Source: Micromonospora echinofusca
GTDB taxonomy: Bacteria; Actinomycetota; Actinomycetes; Mycobacteriales; Micromonosporaceae
Assembly: GCF_900091445.1 (NCBI RefSeq)
Contig: NZ_LT607733.1
Location: forward strand, 186,001 to 250,000
Reading direction: 5' to 3'
Length of the DNA: 64,000 bases
Position 1 is the stretch's first letter. Every line of letters begins with the position of its first letter. The notes beneath the pieces are model-generated. The model saw nothing but the letters and a program-made list of their open reading frames with translations. It was not told the origin of the DNA and did no database searches. Below are positions 22,907-31,332 of this stretch, piece by piece. The position numbers and the translations under genes were made by a program.

Positions 22907-24831
22907 CGGGCGTCCGCGAGTGGACCCTGCGTCAGCGGGTCGTCATGCTGCTCACCGTCGTCGCCGTCCTCCTCATCGGGCTGGCGGGCGGCGCGGTGGC
23001 GGTGGCGACGAAGAACCGTATGCACATCGACGCGATCCTCAACAAGACCGGGCCGCTGCGGGTGCAGGCGCAGGAGGTGCAGAACGCGCTGCTGGACCAG
23101 GAGACCGCTATGCGCGGCTACGCGGTCAGCGGCAACCCGGCCGACCTGACGCCGTACGACGCCGGGCGCAAGCGGGAGCAGGACCTGGTCGTCTCGATGG
23201 AGCGGCTGCTCGGCGACTACCCGGAGATCCGGCAGGAGCTCCTGAAGGTGGAGCAGCGGGCCGAGGAGTGGCGCCAGGCGGTGGCGGTGCCGGTGGTCAC
23301 CGCGACGCAGCAGAGCGGCACCAGCGCGGGGCAGGCGTTGATCACCGACCAGGCCCGGGAGCAGTTCGACGCGGTCCGCAGCGCGCTGGACGACCTCCAG
23401 CTCGAGATCTTCGAGGCCCGGCAGCGGAGCGCCGAGGACGTCCGGCGGACCAGCAACCTGCTGGTCGTCCTGCTGATCATCGCGGTCGCGGTGGTGATCA
23501 TCGCCGGCAGCATGCTGCTGGTCTCCCTGGACAAGATGGTGATCCGCCCGCTGACCGGCCTCGCCGACCAGGTCCGCGAGGTGGCCGAGGGCGACTACCA
23601 GCACGGCATCGCCGGCACCGGCCCACCCGAGTTCCTCCGGCTCGGCGAGGACGTCGACGCGATGCGGCGCAAGATCGCCAAGGACCTGGCCGAGGTACGG
23701 GAGGCCCGCGAGCGCATCGAGTGGGTCAACAGCCAGCTCCAGAAGCAGGCCGAGGAACTCACCCGCTCCAACCGTGACCTGGAGCAGTTCGCGTACGTGG
23801 CCTCGCACGACCTCCAGGAGCCGCTGCGCAAGGTGGCCAGCTTCTGCCAGCTCCTCCAGCGCCGCTACGCGGGGCAGTTGGACGAGCGGGCCGACCAGTA
23901 CATCGCGTTCGCGGTCGACGGCGCGCAGCGGATGCAGCGCCTGATCAACGACCTGCTCGCCTTCTCCCGGATCGGTCGGCTCACCACGGGCTTCACCGAG
24001 GTCGACCTGAACAAGGTCATGGGCGACGTGGCCGGTCAGACCGAGGCGGCCCGGCAGTACGCCGACGCGGAGCTGACCTGGGGCGAGCTGCCGGTCATCC
24101 GCGGCGAGGAGCCGTTGCTGACCAACCTGCTGGCCAACCTGGTCAGCAACTCGGTGAAGTTCCGCCGCCCCGACGTGCCCCCGAAGGTGCACGTCTCGGC
24201 CCGCCTCGTGGGCGACGAGTGGGAGATCAGCTGCCAGGACAACGGCATCGGGATCGAGCCGGAGTTCGCCGACAAGATCTTCGTCATCTTCCAGCGGCTG
24301 CACGCCAAGGACGCGTACCCGGGCACCGGGATCGGGCTGGCGATCGTCAAGAAGATCGTGGAATACCACGGCGGCCGGGTCTGGGTGGACACCGGCACCG
24401 AGGAGGGCACGGCGATCCGCTTCACCCTCCCGGCGCTGCCCGAGGACGTCGAGGCGGCGGCCGCCGCGGCCGCCGCGGCCGCCGCGGCGGACGCGGCACC
24501 GACCGACGCGGCACCGACCGACGCGGCACCGACCGACGCGGCACCGACCGACGCGGCACCGACCGACGCGGCACCGACCGACGCGGCACCGACCGACGCG
24601 GCACCGACCGACGCGGCACCGACCGACGCGGCACCGACCGACGCGGCACCGACCGACGCGGCACCGACCGACGAGCCCGCGACCGGGGACGTCGACGAGC
24701 CCGGCGCCGAGGCCGGTGCGGGCACCCCGGCGCAGGCCGACCGACGCGCCGACGAGACGGAGACCACGGACGGGCCCGACCGGGCACCGGAAGGCGGTAG
24801 AACGGGTGACATGAGGGAGACGGTGGGATGA
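22903..24831 (+). CDS. CHASE3/HAMP sensor histidine kinase with Ala/Thr/Asp/Pro repeat tail
   Basis: A 642-residue kinase. TM1 about 12-34; a CHASE3-like extracellular helical domain; TM2 about 186-209; HAMP; a coiled coil; HisKA with His in [13 protein letters not shown] (phytochrome-kinase type); HATPase with N box [10 protein letters not shown]1 DNGIGI and G2 [12 protein letters not shown]. After residue 515 the protein becomes a poly-Ala run and then eleven TDAAP-type repeats encoded by perfect 15-bp DNA repeats. It starts within the stop of the REC-PP2C gene and its own stop overlaps the next start. The group looks like one phosphorelay. Confidence 0.93.
   Translation: MTGVREWTLRQRVVMLLTVVAVLLIGLAGGAVAVATKNRMHIDAILNKTGPLRVQAQEVQNALLDQETAMRGYAVSGNPADLTPYDAGRKREQDLVVSMERLLGDYPEIRQELLKVEQRAEEWRQAVAVPVVTATQQSGTSAGQALITDQAREQFDAVRSALDDLQLEIFEARQRSAEDVRRTSNLLVVLLIIAVAVVIIAGSMLLVSLDKMVIRPLTGLADQVREVAEGDYQHGIAGTGPPEFLRLGEDVDAMRRKIAKDLAEVREARERIEWVNSQLQKQAEELTRSNRDLEQFAYVASHDLQEPLRKVASFCQLLQRRYAGQLDERADQYIAFAVDGAQRMQRLINDLLAFSRIGRLTTGFTEVDLNKVMGDVAGQTEAARQYADAELTWGELPVIRGEEPLLTNLLANLVSNSVKFRRPDVPPKVHVSARLVGDEWEISCQDNGIGIEPEFADKIFVIFQRLHAKDAYPGTGIGLAIVKKIVEYHGGRVWVDTGTEEGTAIRFTLPALPEDVEAAAAAAAAAAAADAAPTDAAPTDAAPTDAAPTDAAPTDAAPTDAAPTDAAPTDAAPTDAAPTDAAPTDAAPTDEPATGDVDEPGAEAGAGTPAQADRRADETETTDGPDRAPEGGRTGDMRETVG
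24496..24672 (+). repeat. Perfect 15-bp tandem repeat inside the kinase gene
   Basis: GCACCGACCGACGCG is repeated eleven times without a change (24496-24660), then a twelfth copy diverges after 12 bases. The unit encodes (Ala)-Pro-Thr-Asp-Ala. Because the unit is a multiple of three, copy-number change alters tail length without breaking the frame. Preceding GCCGCG-rich DNA encodes poly-Ala. Confidence 0.97.
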
Positions 24832-25280
24832 CCGCGCCGGCGGACGGCAAGAGCCCGATCGAGGTCCTGCTGGTGGAGGACGATCCGGGTGACGTGTTGA
24901 TGACCCAGGAGGCGTTCGAGGAGCACAAGCTCCGCAACCGGCTGACCGTCGTCTCCGACGGCGCCGAGGCGCTCGCCTACCTGCGGCGGGAGGGCCGGTA
25001 CGCCGACGTCGTGCAGCCGGACCTGATCCTGCTCGACCTGAACCTGCCCCGCCGCGACGGGCGGGAGGTGCTGGAGGAGATCAAGTCCGACGAGCAGCTC
25101 TGCCGGATCCCGGTGGTGGTGCTGACGACCTCCCAGGCCGACGAGGACATCCTGCGCAGCTACCAGCTGCACGCCAACGCGTACGTGACGAAGCCGGTGG
25201 ACTTCGAGCGCTTCATCTCGGTGGTCCGGCAGATCGACGAGTTCTTCGTCAGCGTGGTGAAGCTGCCGCCGCGTGGCTGA
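24828..25280 (+). CDS. Rcp1-like single-domain response regulator
   Basis: A 150-residue receiver-only protein: acidic VEDDPGD near residue 17, phospho-Asp in [13 protein letters not shown], Thr/Ser in VVLTTSQ and Lys in [12 protein letters not shown]. The extended beta4-alpha4 loop ([12 protein letters not shown]) is typical of Rcp1-type partners of phytochrome-like kinases. It overlaps the kinase by 4 bp and is its evident partner. Confidence 0.93.
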   Translation: MTAPADGKSPIEVLLVEDDPGDVLMTQEAFEEHKLRNRLTVVSDGAEALAYLRREGRYADVVQPDLILLDLNLPRRDGREVLEEIKSDEQLCRIPVVVLTTSQADEDILRSYQLHANAYVTKPVDFERFISVVRQIDEFFVSVVKLPPRG

Positions 25281-26085
25281 CACCCTGCTCGACGACGTTG
25301 GTGGTCTGCTGCGCGAGACCGCCGACCAGGTCGTGCTTCCCCTGTTCCGCAAGCTCGACGCCGCCGACGTCAGCGAGAAGGCGCCGGGCGACCTCGTCAC
25401 CGTCGCCGACCGCCGCGCCGAGGAGATGATCACGGCGGCCCTGCGCCGGCTGCGCCCCGGCTCGGTGGTGGTGGGCGAGGAGGCGGTCGCCGACGACCCG
25501 GCCCTGCTGGAGCACCTGCGTGGCTCCGGCGAGGTGTGGCTCGTCGACCCGGTCGACGGCACCTCGAACTTCGCGGCCGGCCGGCAGCCGTTTGCGCTGA
25601 TGGTGGCGCTGCTGACCGACGGGGATCCCGTCGCCGCCTGGGTGCTCGACCCGCTCGCCGGGACGCTGGCCGTCGCGCGCGCCGGCGAGGGGACCCGGCT
25701 CGACGGCCGGCCGGTGCGGACCGGCGACCGCGCGCCCGCGCTCGACGCGGTGCGCGGCGCCGCGATGTCGCACGCCCTGCCGGCCGCGCCGCGCGCGCTG
25801 GTCGAGGCGGGCGGCGCACGGCTGGGTGAACTGCTGCCCGGCCTGCACTGCGCCGGCCGGGAATACCTGGACGTGCTGACCGGGGACCAGGACTTCGTGC
25901 TCTTCTGGAGCACCCTGCCGTGGGACCACGCCCCGGGCTCCCTGCTGGTGCGGGCGGCCGGCGGGGTCGCGCGGCGCTTCGACGGCACCGACTACCGCCC
26001 GGGCGACGACGGCCACGGCCTCCTGGTGGCCGCGAGCGAGCACATCTGGGCGGAGGTACGCGAGGCGCTGCTCGGCGGTGCGTGA
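25273..26085 (+). CDS. Inositol monophosphatase family protein
   Basis: A 270-residue Mg-dependent phosphatase-like protein. The family motifs are VGEEAV (metal ligand Glu), [15 protein letters not shown] and, near the C-terminus, [19 protein letters not shown] at 25273 overlaps the response regulator by 8 bp, so it belongs to the same transcript. Substrate may be inositol-1-phosphate, histidinol phosphate or a similar sugar phosphate. Its link to the phosphorelay is unexplained. Confidence 0.9.
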   Translation: MADTLLDDVGGLLRETADQVVLPLFRKLDAADVSEKAPGDLVTVADRRAEEMITAALRRLRPGSVVVGEEAVADDPALLEHLRGSGEVWLVDPVDGTSNFAAGRQPFALMVALLTDGDPVAAWVLDPLAGTLAVARAGEGTRLDGRPVRTGDRAPALDAVRGAAMSHALPAAPRALVEAGGARLGELLPGLHCAGREYLDVLTGDQDFVLFWSTLPWDHAPGSLLVRAAGGVARRFDGTDYRPGDDGHGLLVAASEHIWAEVREALLGGA

Positions 26086-26265
26086 CGTCGACGCGACACC
26101 GCGTCGACGTTCGATGCTCCGGGCGTTCGTGGGCCTGGTCGGGACGGCTCCGTCCGGTATCCTGACCGCCGGTCTCCGCCAGCAGGCCGCCGTCCGGCGC
26201 CCGGCGGGGGCCGCCGCCGCGCCACGCCGTCGTCCGGGGCCGGCGGCCGACGGAAGGATGCTTTC

Positions 26266-27312
26266 GTGCGCAGGACCATGCCCGCCGGGCCCGACGGCCG
26301 CCGCCCGCTGACCGCCGTGCGGCGTGCCCGCCGCCCGCTGGCCGCGCTGCTCGTCGCCGTGGCGCTGCTCCTCGGCGTCGGTGCCGTGCCGGCGTACGCG
26401 GAGCCCAACGAGGGCGGCACCAAGAAGCTGCGGGACGCCCTGGAGGCGACCGCCAAGGCGCACATCGAGGCCAAGGGGCGGCTGGACAACTCCAAGGCCC
26501 GGCAGAAGCGGCTGGTGGGGCAGCTGGGCGCCCTGGAGGTACGCCTGGTCGAGCTGACCGCGCAGGTCGGCGAGGTGGCCGCCCAGTCCTACCGGCTGGG
26601 CCGGCTGACGCCCACGTCGATGCTGCTCAACAGCACCTCGCCGGAGACGTTCCTGGAGCGGGCGGCCAGCCTCGACCTGATGGCGCAGCGCGACGGCAGG
26701 CGGCTGCGCAGCCTGACCGAGGCGCGCGAGCAGGCGCGGCAGGCCAAGATCGCCATCGACACCGAGGTCCGGGAGCAGCAGAAGCAGCTCGCGGTGATGG
26801 CGAAGAAGAAGAAGGAGGCCGAGGCGGCGCTCGCGGCGGTCAGCTCGGGCGGCAGCGGCGGCTTCAGCGGCGGCAACTCCGCCTCGGCGAAGCCGGCCCC
26901 CCGCAACTCGGACGGCTCGTGGCCGTCGGAGTCCTGCTCGGTGAACGACCCCACCACCTCCGGCTGCATCACCCCCCGCACGCTCAACGCCCTCAAGCAG
27001 ACCCAGGCCGCCGGCTACAAGCGGCACGTCTCCTGCTACCGCAGCGGCGGTTCCGGCGAGCACCCCAAGGGCCGCGCCTGCGACTTCTCGGCCGCCACCA
27101 ACGGGTTCGAGGACAGGACCGCCACCGGCGGGGACAAGGCGTACGGGGACAGCCTGGCCGCCTGGCACGTGCGCAACGCGAGCCGGCTCGGCGTGCTCTA
27201 CGTGATCTGGTACCGGCAGATCTGGCACCCCGGCACCGGCTGGCGGGCGTACGGCGGCAGCGGCAGCCCCGCCGCCGACCACACGAACCATGTTCATCTC
27301 TCGATGTACTGA
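26266..27312 (+). CDS. Secreted coiled-coil protein with ARB_07466-like C-terminal domain
   Basis: A 348-residue exported protein. GTG at 26266 has GGAAGGA upstream. A twin-Arg-rich N-terminus leads to a signal peptide ending near AYAEP. Residues about 50-200 form a long coiled coil like those in NlpC/P60-type or RipA-type cell-wall proteins. A Ser/Gly linker is followed by a domain (about 225-348) with cysteines, HVSCYRSGGSGEHPKGRACDF and a closing HTNHVHLSMY, like the D,D-peptidase-fold ARB_07466 domain. The His/Asp pattern suggests a metal site. Cell-wall function is inference. Confidence 0.8.
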   Translation: MRRTMPAGPDGRRPLTAVRRARRPLAALLVAVALLLGVGAVPAYAEPNEGGTKKLRDALEATAKAHIEAKGRLDNSKARQKRLVGQLGALEVRLVELTAQVGEVAAQSYRLGRLTPTSMLLNSTSPETFLERAASLDLMAQRDGRRLRSLTEAREQARQAKIAIDTEVREQQKQLAVMAKKKKEAEAALAAVSSGGSGGFSGGNSASAKPAPRNSDGSWPSESCSVNDPTTSGCITPRTLNALKQTQAAGYKRHVSCYRSGGSGEHPKGRACDFSAATNGFEDRTATGGDKAYGDSLAAWHVRNASRLGVLYVIWYRQIWHPGTGWRAYGGSGSPAADHTNHVHLSMY

Positions 27313-27348
27313 CCCGGTGGCCCAGTTTTCCTGCGTACCATCGCGCGG

Positions 27349-28902
27349 GTGAGCTCCGCATCCTCCGACGTCACGGTCCCGCCCGCCACACCGGCGGCCT
27401 CGACCGCCCGGGCCCTGCCCAACGGCCTCGCCGCGTTCCTGGTCTTCTTCTCCAGCGGCGCCGTCCTGGTGCTGGAGACCGTCGCGCTGCGGCTGGTCGG
27501 GCCGTACGTCGGGGTGACCCTCCAGGTGACCAGCTCGGTCATCGGCATCGCCCTGGCTGCCATCGCCTACGGCGCGTGGACGGGCGGCTGGCTGGCCGAC
27601 CGGCGCAACCCGAGGGCCCTGCTGGCGCCGGCGCTGGTGCTGGCCGGCATCGCCACGGCGGTCACCCTGCCCGTCGTCCGGTACGCCGGTGAGGTGCTGC
27701 GCGGTGGGGCGGCCTCGGCCATCCTGCTGCTCGTCGCGCTCGCCGTCTTCGTGCCGGCGGCCCTGCTCGCCGCCGTCACCCCGCTGGTGGTCAAGCTCCA
27801 GCTCGCCGACCTGCGGCGCACCGGCCAGGTGGTGGGCCGGCTCTCCGGCATCGGCACGCTGGGCGGGATCACGGCCACCCTGGGCACCGGGTTCGTGCTG
27901 GTCGCCGCGCTGCCCAGCACGGTCATCCTGTTCGCCCTGGCGGCCTCGCTCGGGCTCACCGGGTTCGGCCTCGGGTTGTGGCTGCGCCGCCAGGACCGCG
28001 CGGAGCTGCCCGGCCCCGCCCGCGCCAAGGCCGCCCTGGCGGTGCTCGGTCTCGTCGGCGCCGGGCTGACCACGGTCGCCCCGAACCCGTGCGACATCGA
28101 GACCGCCTACCACTGCGCCAGCGTGGAGTCCGATCCCGGCCGGGACTCCGGCCGCACCCTGCTGCTCAACTCGGCGCAGCACTCGTACGTGGACCTCGCC
28201 GACCCGACCCACCTGGAGTACGCGTACACGCGGTGGATCGGGGCGGTGGCGGACGTGGTCGCCCCGAAGGGGCAGCGGCTCGACGCGCTGCACCTGGGCG
28301 GGGGCGGGTTCACCGTGCCCCGCTACCTGACCGCCACCCGTCCGGGCACCGACAACGTCGTGTTCGAGATCGACGGCGGGCTGGTGGAGCTGGGCGAGCG
28401 GCAGCTCGGCGTACGCCAGGGGCCGGACCTGCGGGCGGTCGTGGGTGACGCCCGGCTGCTGGTCGCCGCCGAGGCCACCGACAGCCGCGACCTCGTGGTC
28501 GGCGACGCGTTCGGGCACCTCGTGGTGCCCTGGCACCTCGCCACCCGGGAGATGGCCGCCGAGGTCCGCCGGGTGACCCGCCCCGGCGGCGTCTACGTGC
28601 AGAACGTCATCGACTACCCGCCGCTGCGCTTCATCCGCAGCGAGCTGGCCACGGTCGCCGCCGAGTTCCGGCACGTCGCGTTGATCGCCCCGGCGGCGGC
28701 GCTCGCCGGGCGGGAGGGCTCGAACTTCCTGATCGTCGCCTCCGACGCCCCGCTGCCGCTGGAGGCGGTCCGCGCCCGGCTGGCCGAGCTGCGGGAGGAC
28801 GCCAGCCTGCTGGCGGGCGCGGACCTCACCGCGTTCGTCGGTGAGGCGCTGGTGCTGACCGACGACTACGCGCCGGTGGACCAGCTCCTCGCCACCGCCT
28901 GA
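27349..28902 (+). CDS. Membrane protein with spermidine-synthase-like domain
   Basis: A 517-residue protein with two parts. Residues about 25-225 contain seven or so membrane helices (FLVFFSSGAVLVLETVALRLV onward, the FSSGAVxLxLE pattern typical of fused spermidine-synthase transporters). Residues about 235-515 form a Rossmann methyltransferase-like domain with LHLGGGGFTVPRYL, VFEIDGGLVELG and LVVGDAFGHLVVP, the last being the catalytic-Asp region. True polyamine synthesis is uncertain. GTG start inferred; gene stands alone between two other plus-strand genes. Confidence 0.82.
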   Translation: MSSASSDVTVPPATPAASTARALPNGLAAFLVFFSSGAVLVLETVALRLVGPYVGVTLQVTSSVIGIALAAIAYGAWTGGWLADRRNPRALLAPALVLAGIATAVTLPVVRYAGEVLRGGAASAILLLVALAVFVPAALLAAVTPLVVKLQLADLRRTGQVVGRLSGIGTLGGITATLGTGFVLVAALPSTVILFALAASLGLTGFGLGLWLRRQDRAELPGPARAKAALAVLGLVGAGLTTVAPNPCDIETAYHCASVESDPGRDSGRTLLLNSAQHSYVDLADPTHLEYAYTRWIGAVADVVAPKGQRLDALHLGGGGFTVPRYLTATRPGTDNVVFEIDGGLVELGERQLGVRQGPDLRAVVGDARLLVAAEATDSRDLVVGDAFGHLVVPWHLATREMAAEVRRVTRPGGVYVQNVIDYPPLRFIRSELATVAAEFRHVALIAPAAALAGREGSNFLIVASDAPLPLEAVRARLAELREDASLLAGADLTAFVGEALVLTDDYAPVDQLLATA

Positions 28903-28972
28903 ACGGGTGAATCGCTGACCGATTCCGACCCTTGAGGTGTAGCCGGGTCGGTCCGGGGCAACAACGACCTTC

Positions 28973-30649
28973 ATGGGTGGAGCGAACCGGGACGGCGCAC
29001 AACTGCTGGGTGAGCGGTACCGGCTGATCGAGCAGCTGGGGGCGGGCGGCATGTCCGTGGTCTGGCGCGGCTACGACGAGGTGCTCGGCCGGCAGGTGGC
29101 GGTCAAGGTGCTCGCGTCGCGGCTGGCCAGCGACCGCGCGTTCCGGCACCGCATCCGGATCGAGGCGCAGGCGGCGGCCCGGCTGTGCCACCCCAACATC
29201 ACCAACGTCTACGACTACGGCGAGTCCGAGCAGGTCGGCCTGACCGTGCCGTACGTCGTCATGGAGCTGGTCGACGGCGAGTCGCTGACCGGCCGGTTGC
29301 GTCGGGGCAGCCTGCCCTGGCGGGAGGCGGTGACGATCGGCGCGGAGGTCACCTCGGCGCTGGCCACCGCGCACGCCCGCGGCGTGGTGCACCGCGACGT
29401 CACCCCCGGCAACGTCATGCTGACCGCCACCGGCGTGAAGGTGGTCGACTTCGGCATCTCCGCGCTGGTGGGCGAGAAGGAGAAGGGGCCGGACGGCGCC
29501 CTGCTCGGCACGCCCGCGTACCTCGCCCCGGAGCGCCTCGACAACGGTCAGGTCTCCCCGGCCACCGACGTGTACGCGGTCGGTCTGCTGCTCTACCGGA
29601 TGCTCACCGGCCGGCTGCCCTGGCAGGCGAGCACCACCACCCAGATGCTGCGCGCGCACATGTACAACGACCCGGAACCGATGCCGCCCGTGGCGGGGCT
29701 CCCCGACGAGGTGCGCGACCTGGTGGGTCGCTGCCTGGCCAAGCGACCCACGGACCGGCCCGCCACCACCGAGGTCGCGCGGACGCTCGCCGAGGCCGCC
29801 GGCATGGTGGCCGCGGTGCCGGTCTCCCCGGCGGCGGGGCCCGTGGACGAGGCCGCGCTGGCCGCCGCCGGCACCACGATCCTGCCCTGGTCCGCCGCGA
29901 CCGACGCGCTGCCGTTCTCCCGTACGCGCAACCGGCGCGCGGCGACCCGACGCCGGCGGATCGAGGCGGGGGTGGCCGCCGCCGGCCTGGTGGCGGTGAC
30001 GGCGGGGCTGTGGGGTTTCACCTCCCGCAGCCCGGCCAGCGGGGGCATCGACCAGCCCACCCAGGCGCGGATGGGCGCGCAGGCGCCGACGACCCCGCCC
30101 TGCCGGGTCGTGTACGCGCTGCGTACGGACTCCGGCAAGGACTTCGCCGCCGAGCTGACCCTGACCAACACGGGCGCGCGGGAGCTGCGGGACTGGCGGC
30201 TGAGCTTCACCTTCCCCGGCCAGCAGACGGTGACGAAGGCGACGCCCGCCCCCGTACGCCAGCAGGGGAGCACGGTGGTCGTGCAGCCCGCCCCGCAGCG
30301 CGCCGCGCTGGCCCCCGGCGCGTCGGAGAAGCTCACCCTGACCGGGCGGCACACGGGCCTCAACCCGCTGCCGCTGGAGTTCCGCCTCGGCGACGAGGCC
30401 TGCGGGGCGCAGGTCTCCGGGGTGGCCGGCGCGGCGCCCGCCGTCGCACCCACGAAGGCCCCCACCACGAAGGCACCGACGAAGAAGGCCGGCACGTCCG
30501 CCGGAAGTTCGGGCGGCAGCTCCGCCGGGTCGAAGGCCAAGTCCGGCAACTCCGGCAAGGGCAAGGGGTCGGGTGGTGGAAAAAAAGTAAGCCAGGAAAC
30601 GGAAAGGGAAAGGGACACGGAAAGGGACGATGACGACGACGATGACTGA
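28973..30649 (+). CDS. Membrane Ser/Thr protein kinase with CBM2-like ectodomain
   Basis: A 558-residue PknB-type kinase. Kinase domain about 15-275: Gly loop GAGGMSVV, VAVKVL Lys, catalytic loop HRDVTPGN (the usual Lys of HRDLKPxN is Thr), DFG and a TPAYLAPE activation segment. One membrane helix follows near residue 330-347. The outside part (about 375-480) has the CBM2 pattern: Cys at each end, LTLTNTGARELRDWRLSFTFPG, LAPGASEKLTLTG. The surface tryptophans needed for cellulose binding appear to be missing. A Ser/Gly/Lys tail ends in an odd acidic run, probably the result of a shift at an A7 tract. Confidence 0.88.
   Translation: MGGANRDGAQLLGERYRLIEQLGAGGMSVVWRGYDEVLGRQVAVKVLASRLASDRAFRHRIRIEAQAAARLCHPNITNVYDYGESEQVGLTVPYVVMELVDGESLTGRLRRGSLPWREAVTIGAEVTSALATAHARGVVHRDVTPGNVMLTATGVKVVDFGISALVGEKEKGPDGALLGTPAYLAPERLDNGQVSPATDVYAVGLLLYRMLTGRLPWQASTTTQMLRAHMYNDPEPMPPVAGLPDEVRDLVGRCLAKRPTDRPATTEVARTLAEAAGMVAAVPVSPAAGPVDEAALAAAGTTILPWSAATDALPFSRTRNRRAATRRRRIEAGVAAAGLVAVTAGLWGFTSRSPASGGIDQPTQARMGAQAPTTPPCRVVYALRTDSGKDFAAELTLTNTGARELRDWRLSFTFPGQQTVTKATPAPVRQQGSTVVVQPAPQRAALAPGASEKLTLTGRHTGLNPLPLEFRLGDEACGAQVSGVAGAAPAVAPTKAPTTKAPTKKAGTSAGSSGGSSAGSKAKSGNSGKGKGSGGGKKVSQETERERDTERDDDDDDD
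30580..30586 (+). repeat. A7 homopolymer near the kinase C-terminus
   Basis: Seven A residues in very GC-rich DNA. In the annotated frame the tail reads GGGKKVSQETERERD and a run of Asp. In the next frame the same bases read KKSKPGNGKGKGHGKGR and stop at 30633, which continues the Gly/Lys composition upstream. One base more or less in the run would join them. Confidence 0.6.
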
Positions 30650-30660
30650 GCCCGCCGGGG

Positions 30661-31332
30661 TCAGCTGAGTTCCGCGAACCGTTGCACCTGCCCGATGTCC
30701 CCCTCGACGATCAGCATGCTGCCGGGGGCGACCACGGTGGCGTCCGTGGCGTACCGAAAACGTTCACCGGGCAGCTTCACGCCCACCACCCGCACCCCGT
30801 AGCGCTCGGTGGGGGTCAGCTCCCCGAGCGGTCGGCCGATCATCGTCTCCGGGGTGCACACCTTGGCGATGGCGAAGTCGTCGCCGAACTCGATGAAGTC
30901 GAGCATCCGGCTGACGATCAGGTGGGCCACCCGTTCGCCGGTCTCCGCCTCGGGGAAGACCACGTGGTGCGCGCCGACCGAGTCCAGGATCTTGGCGTGC
31001 TTCGTCGAGGTGGCCCGCGCCCAGATCTGTGGTACGCCCAGGTCGGCCAGCGCCAGCACGGTCAGCACGCTGGCCTCCACCGAGGCACCGATGGCGACCA
31101 CCGCCCGGCCGAAGTCCGCCACGCCGAGCTGGCGCAGCGCCCCCTCCTCGGTGGCGTCGGCCTGCACGACGCGGTCGAGCTGCGCAGACCACCGCTGCAC
31201 CTGGTCCGGGTTGCGGTCGATGGCCAGCACCTCGTGGTTCAGCGCGGTCAACGCGCCGGAGAGGTGGCACCCGAACCGGCCCAGTCCGACCACCACCACG
31301 CTGCCCTCGTCCGTCTTCCGCCTAGCCGACAA
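30661..31332 (-). CDS. Potassium channel regulator, TrkA-N/TrkA-C (KtrA-like)
   Basis: A 223-residue RCK protein. The nucleotide-binding Rossmann domain begins VVVVGLGRFGCHLSGAL, with the acidic end of strand 2 in VLAIDRNPDQ and VVQADATEEGAL. The C-terminal RCK_C domain covers about 140-220. A TTG start at 31332 overlaps the ktrB-like gene by 11 bp. It gates the partner KtrB-type channel in response to ATP/NAD or c-di-AMP; which ligand applies here cannot be read. Confidence 0.9.
   Translation of the reverse strand: MSARRKTDEGSVVVVGLGRFGCHLSGALTALNHEVLAIDRNPDQVQRWSAQLDRVVQADATEEGALRQLGVADFGRAVVAIGASVEASVLTVLALADLGVPQIWARATSTKHAKILDSVGAHHVVFPEAETGERVAHLIVSRMLDFIEFGDDFAIAKVCTPETMIGRPLGELTPTERYGVRVVGVKLPGERFRYATDATVVAPGSMLIVEGDIGQVQRFAELS

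Noticed and set aside
24496..24672. Possible CRISPR-like or satellite array
   Set aside because: Units are contiguous without spacers and encode a regular peptide in the kinase, so it is a coding tandem repeat.
24036..25988. Minus-strand frame with long poly GAASV repeats
   Set aside because: It is the complement of the 15-bp repeat array in the kinase gene; repeats without stops are open in several frames.
25249..29052. A 1267-codon minus-strand frame
   Set aside because: It is antisense to four clear plus-strand genes with recognised families and has no domain or ribosome site.
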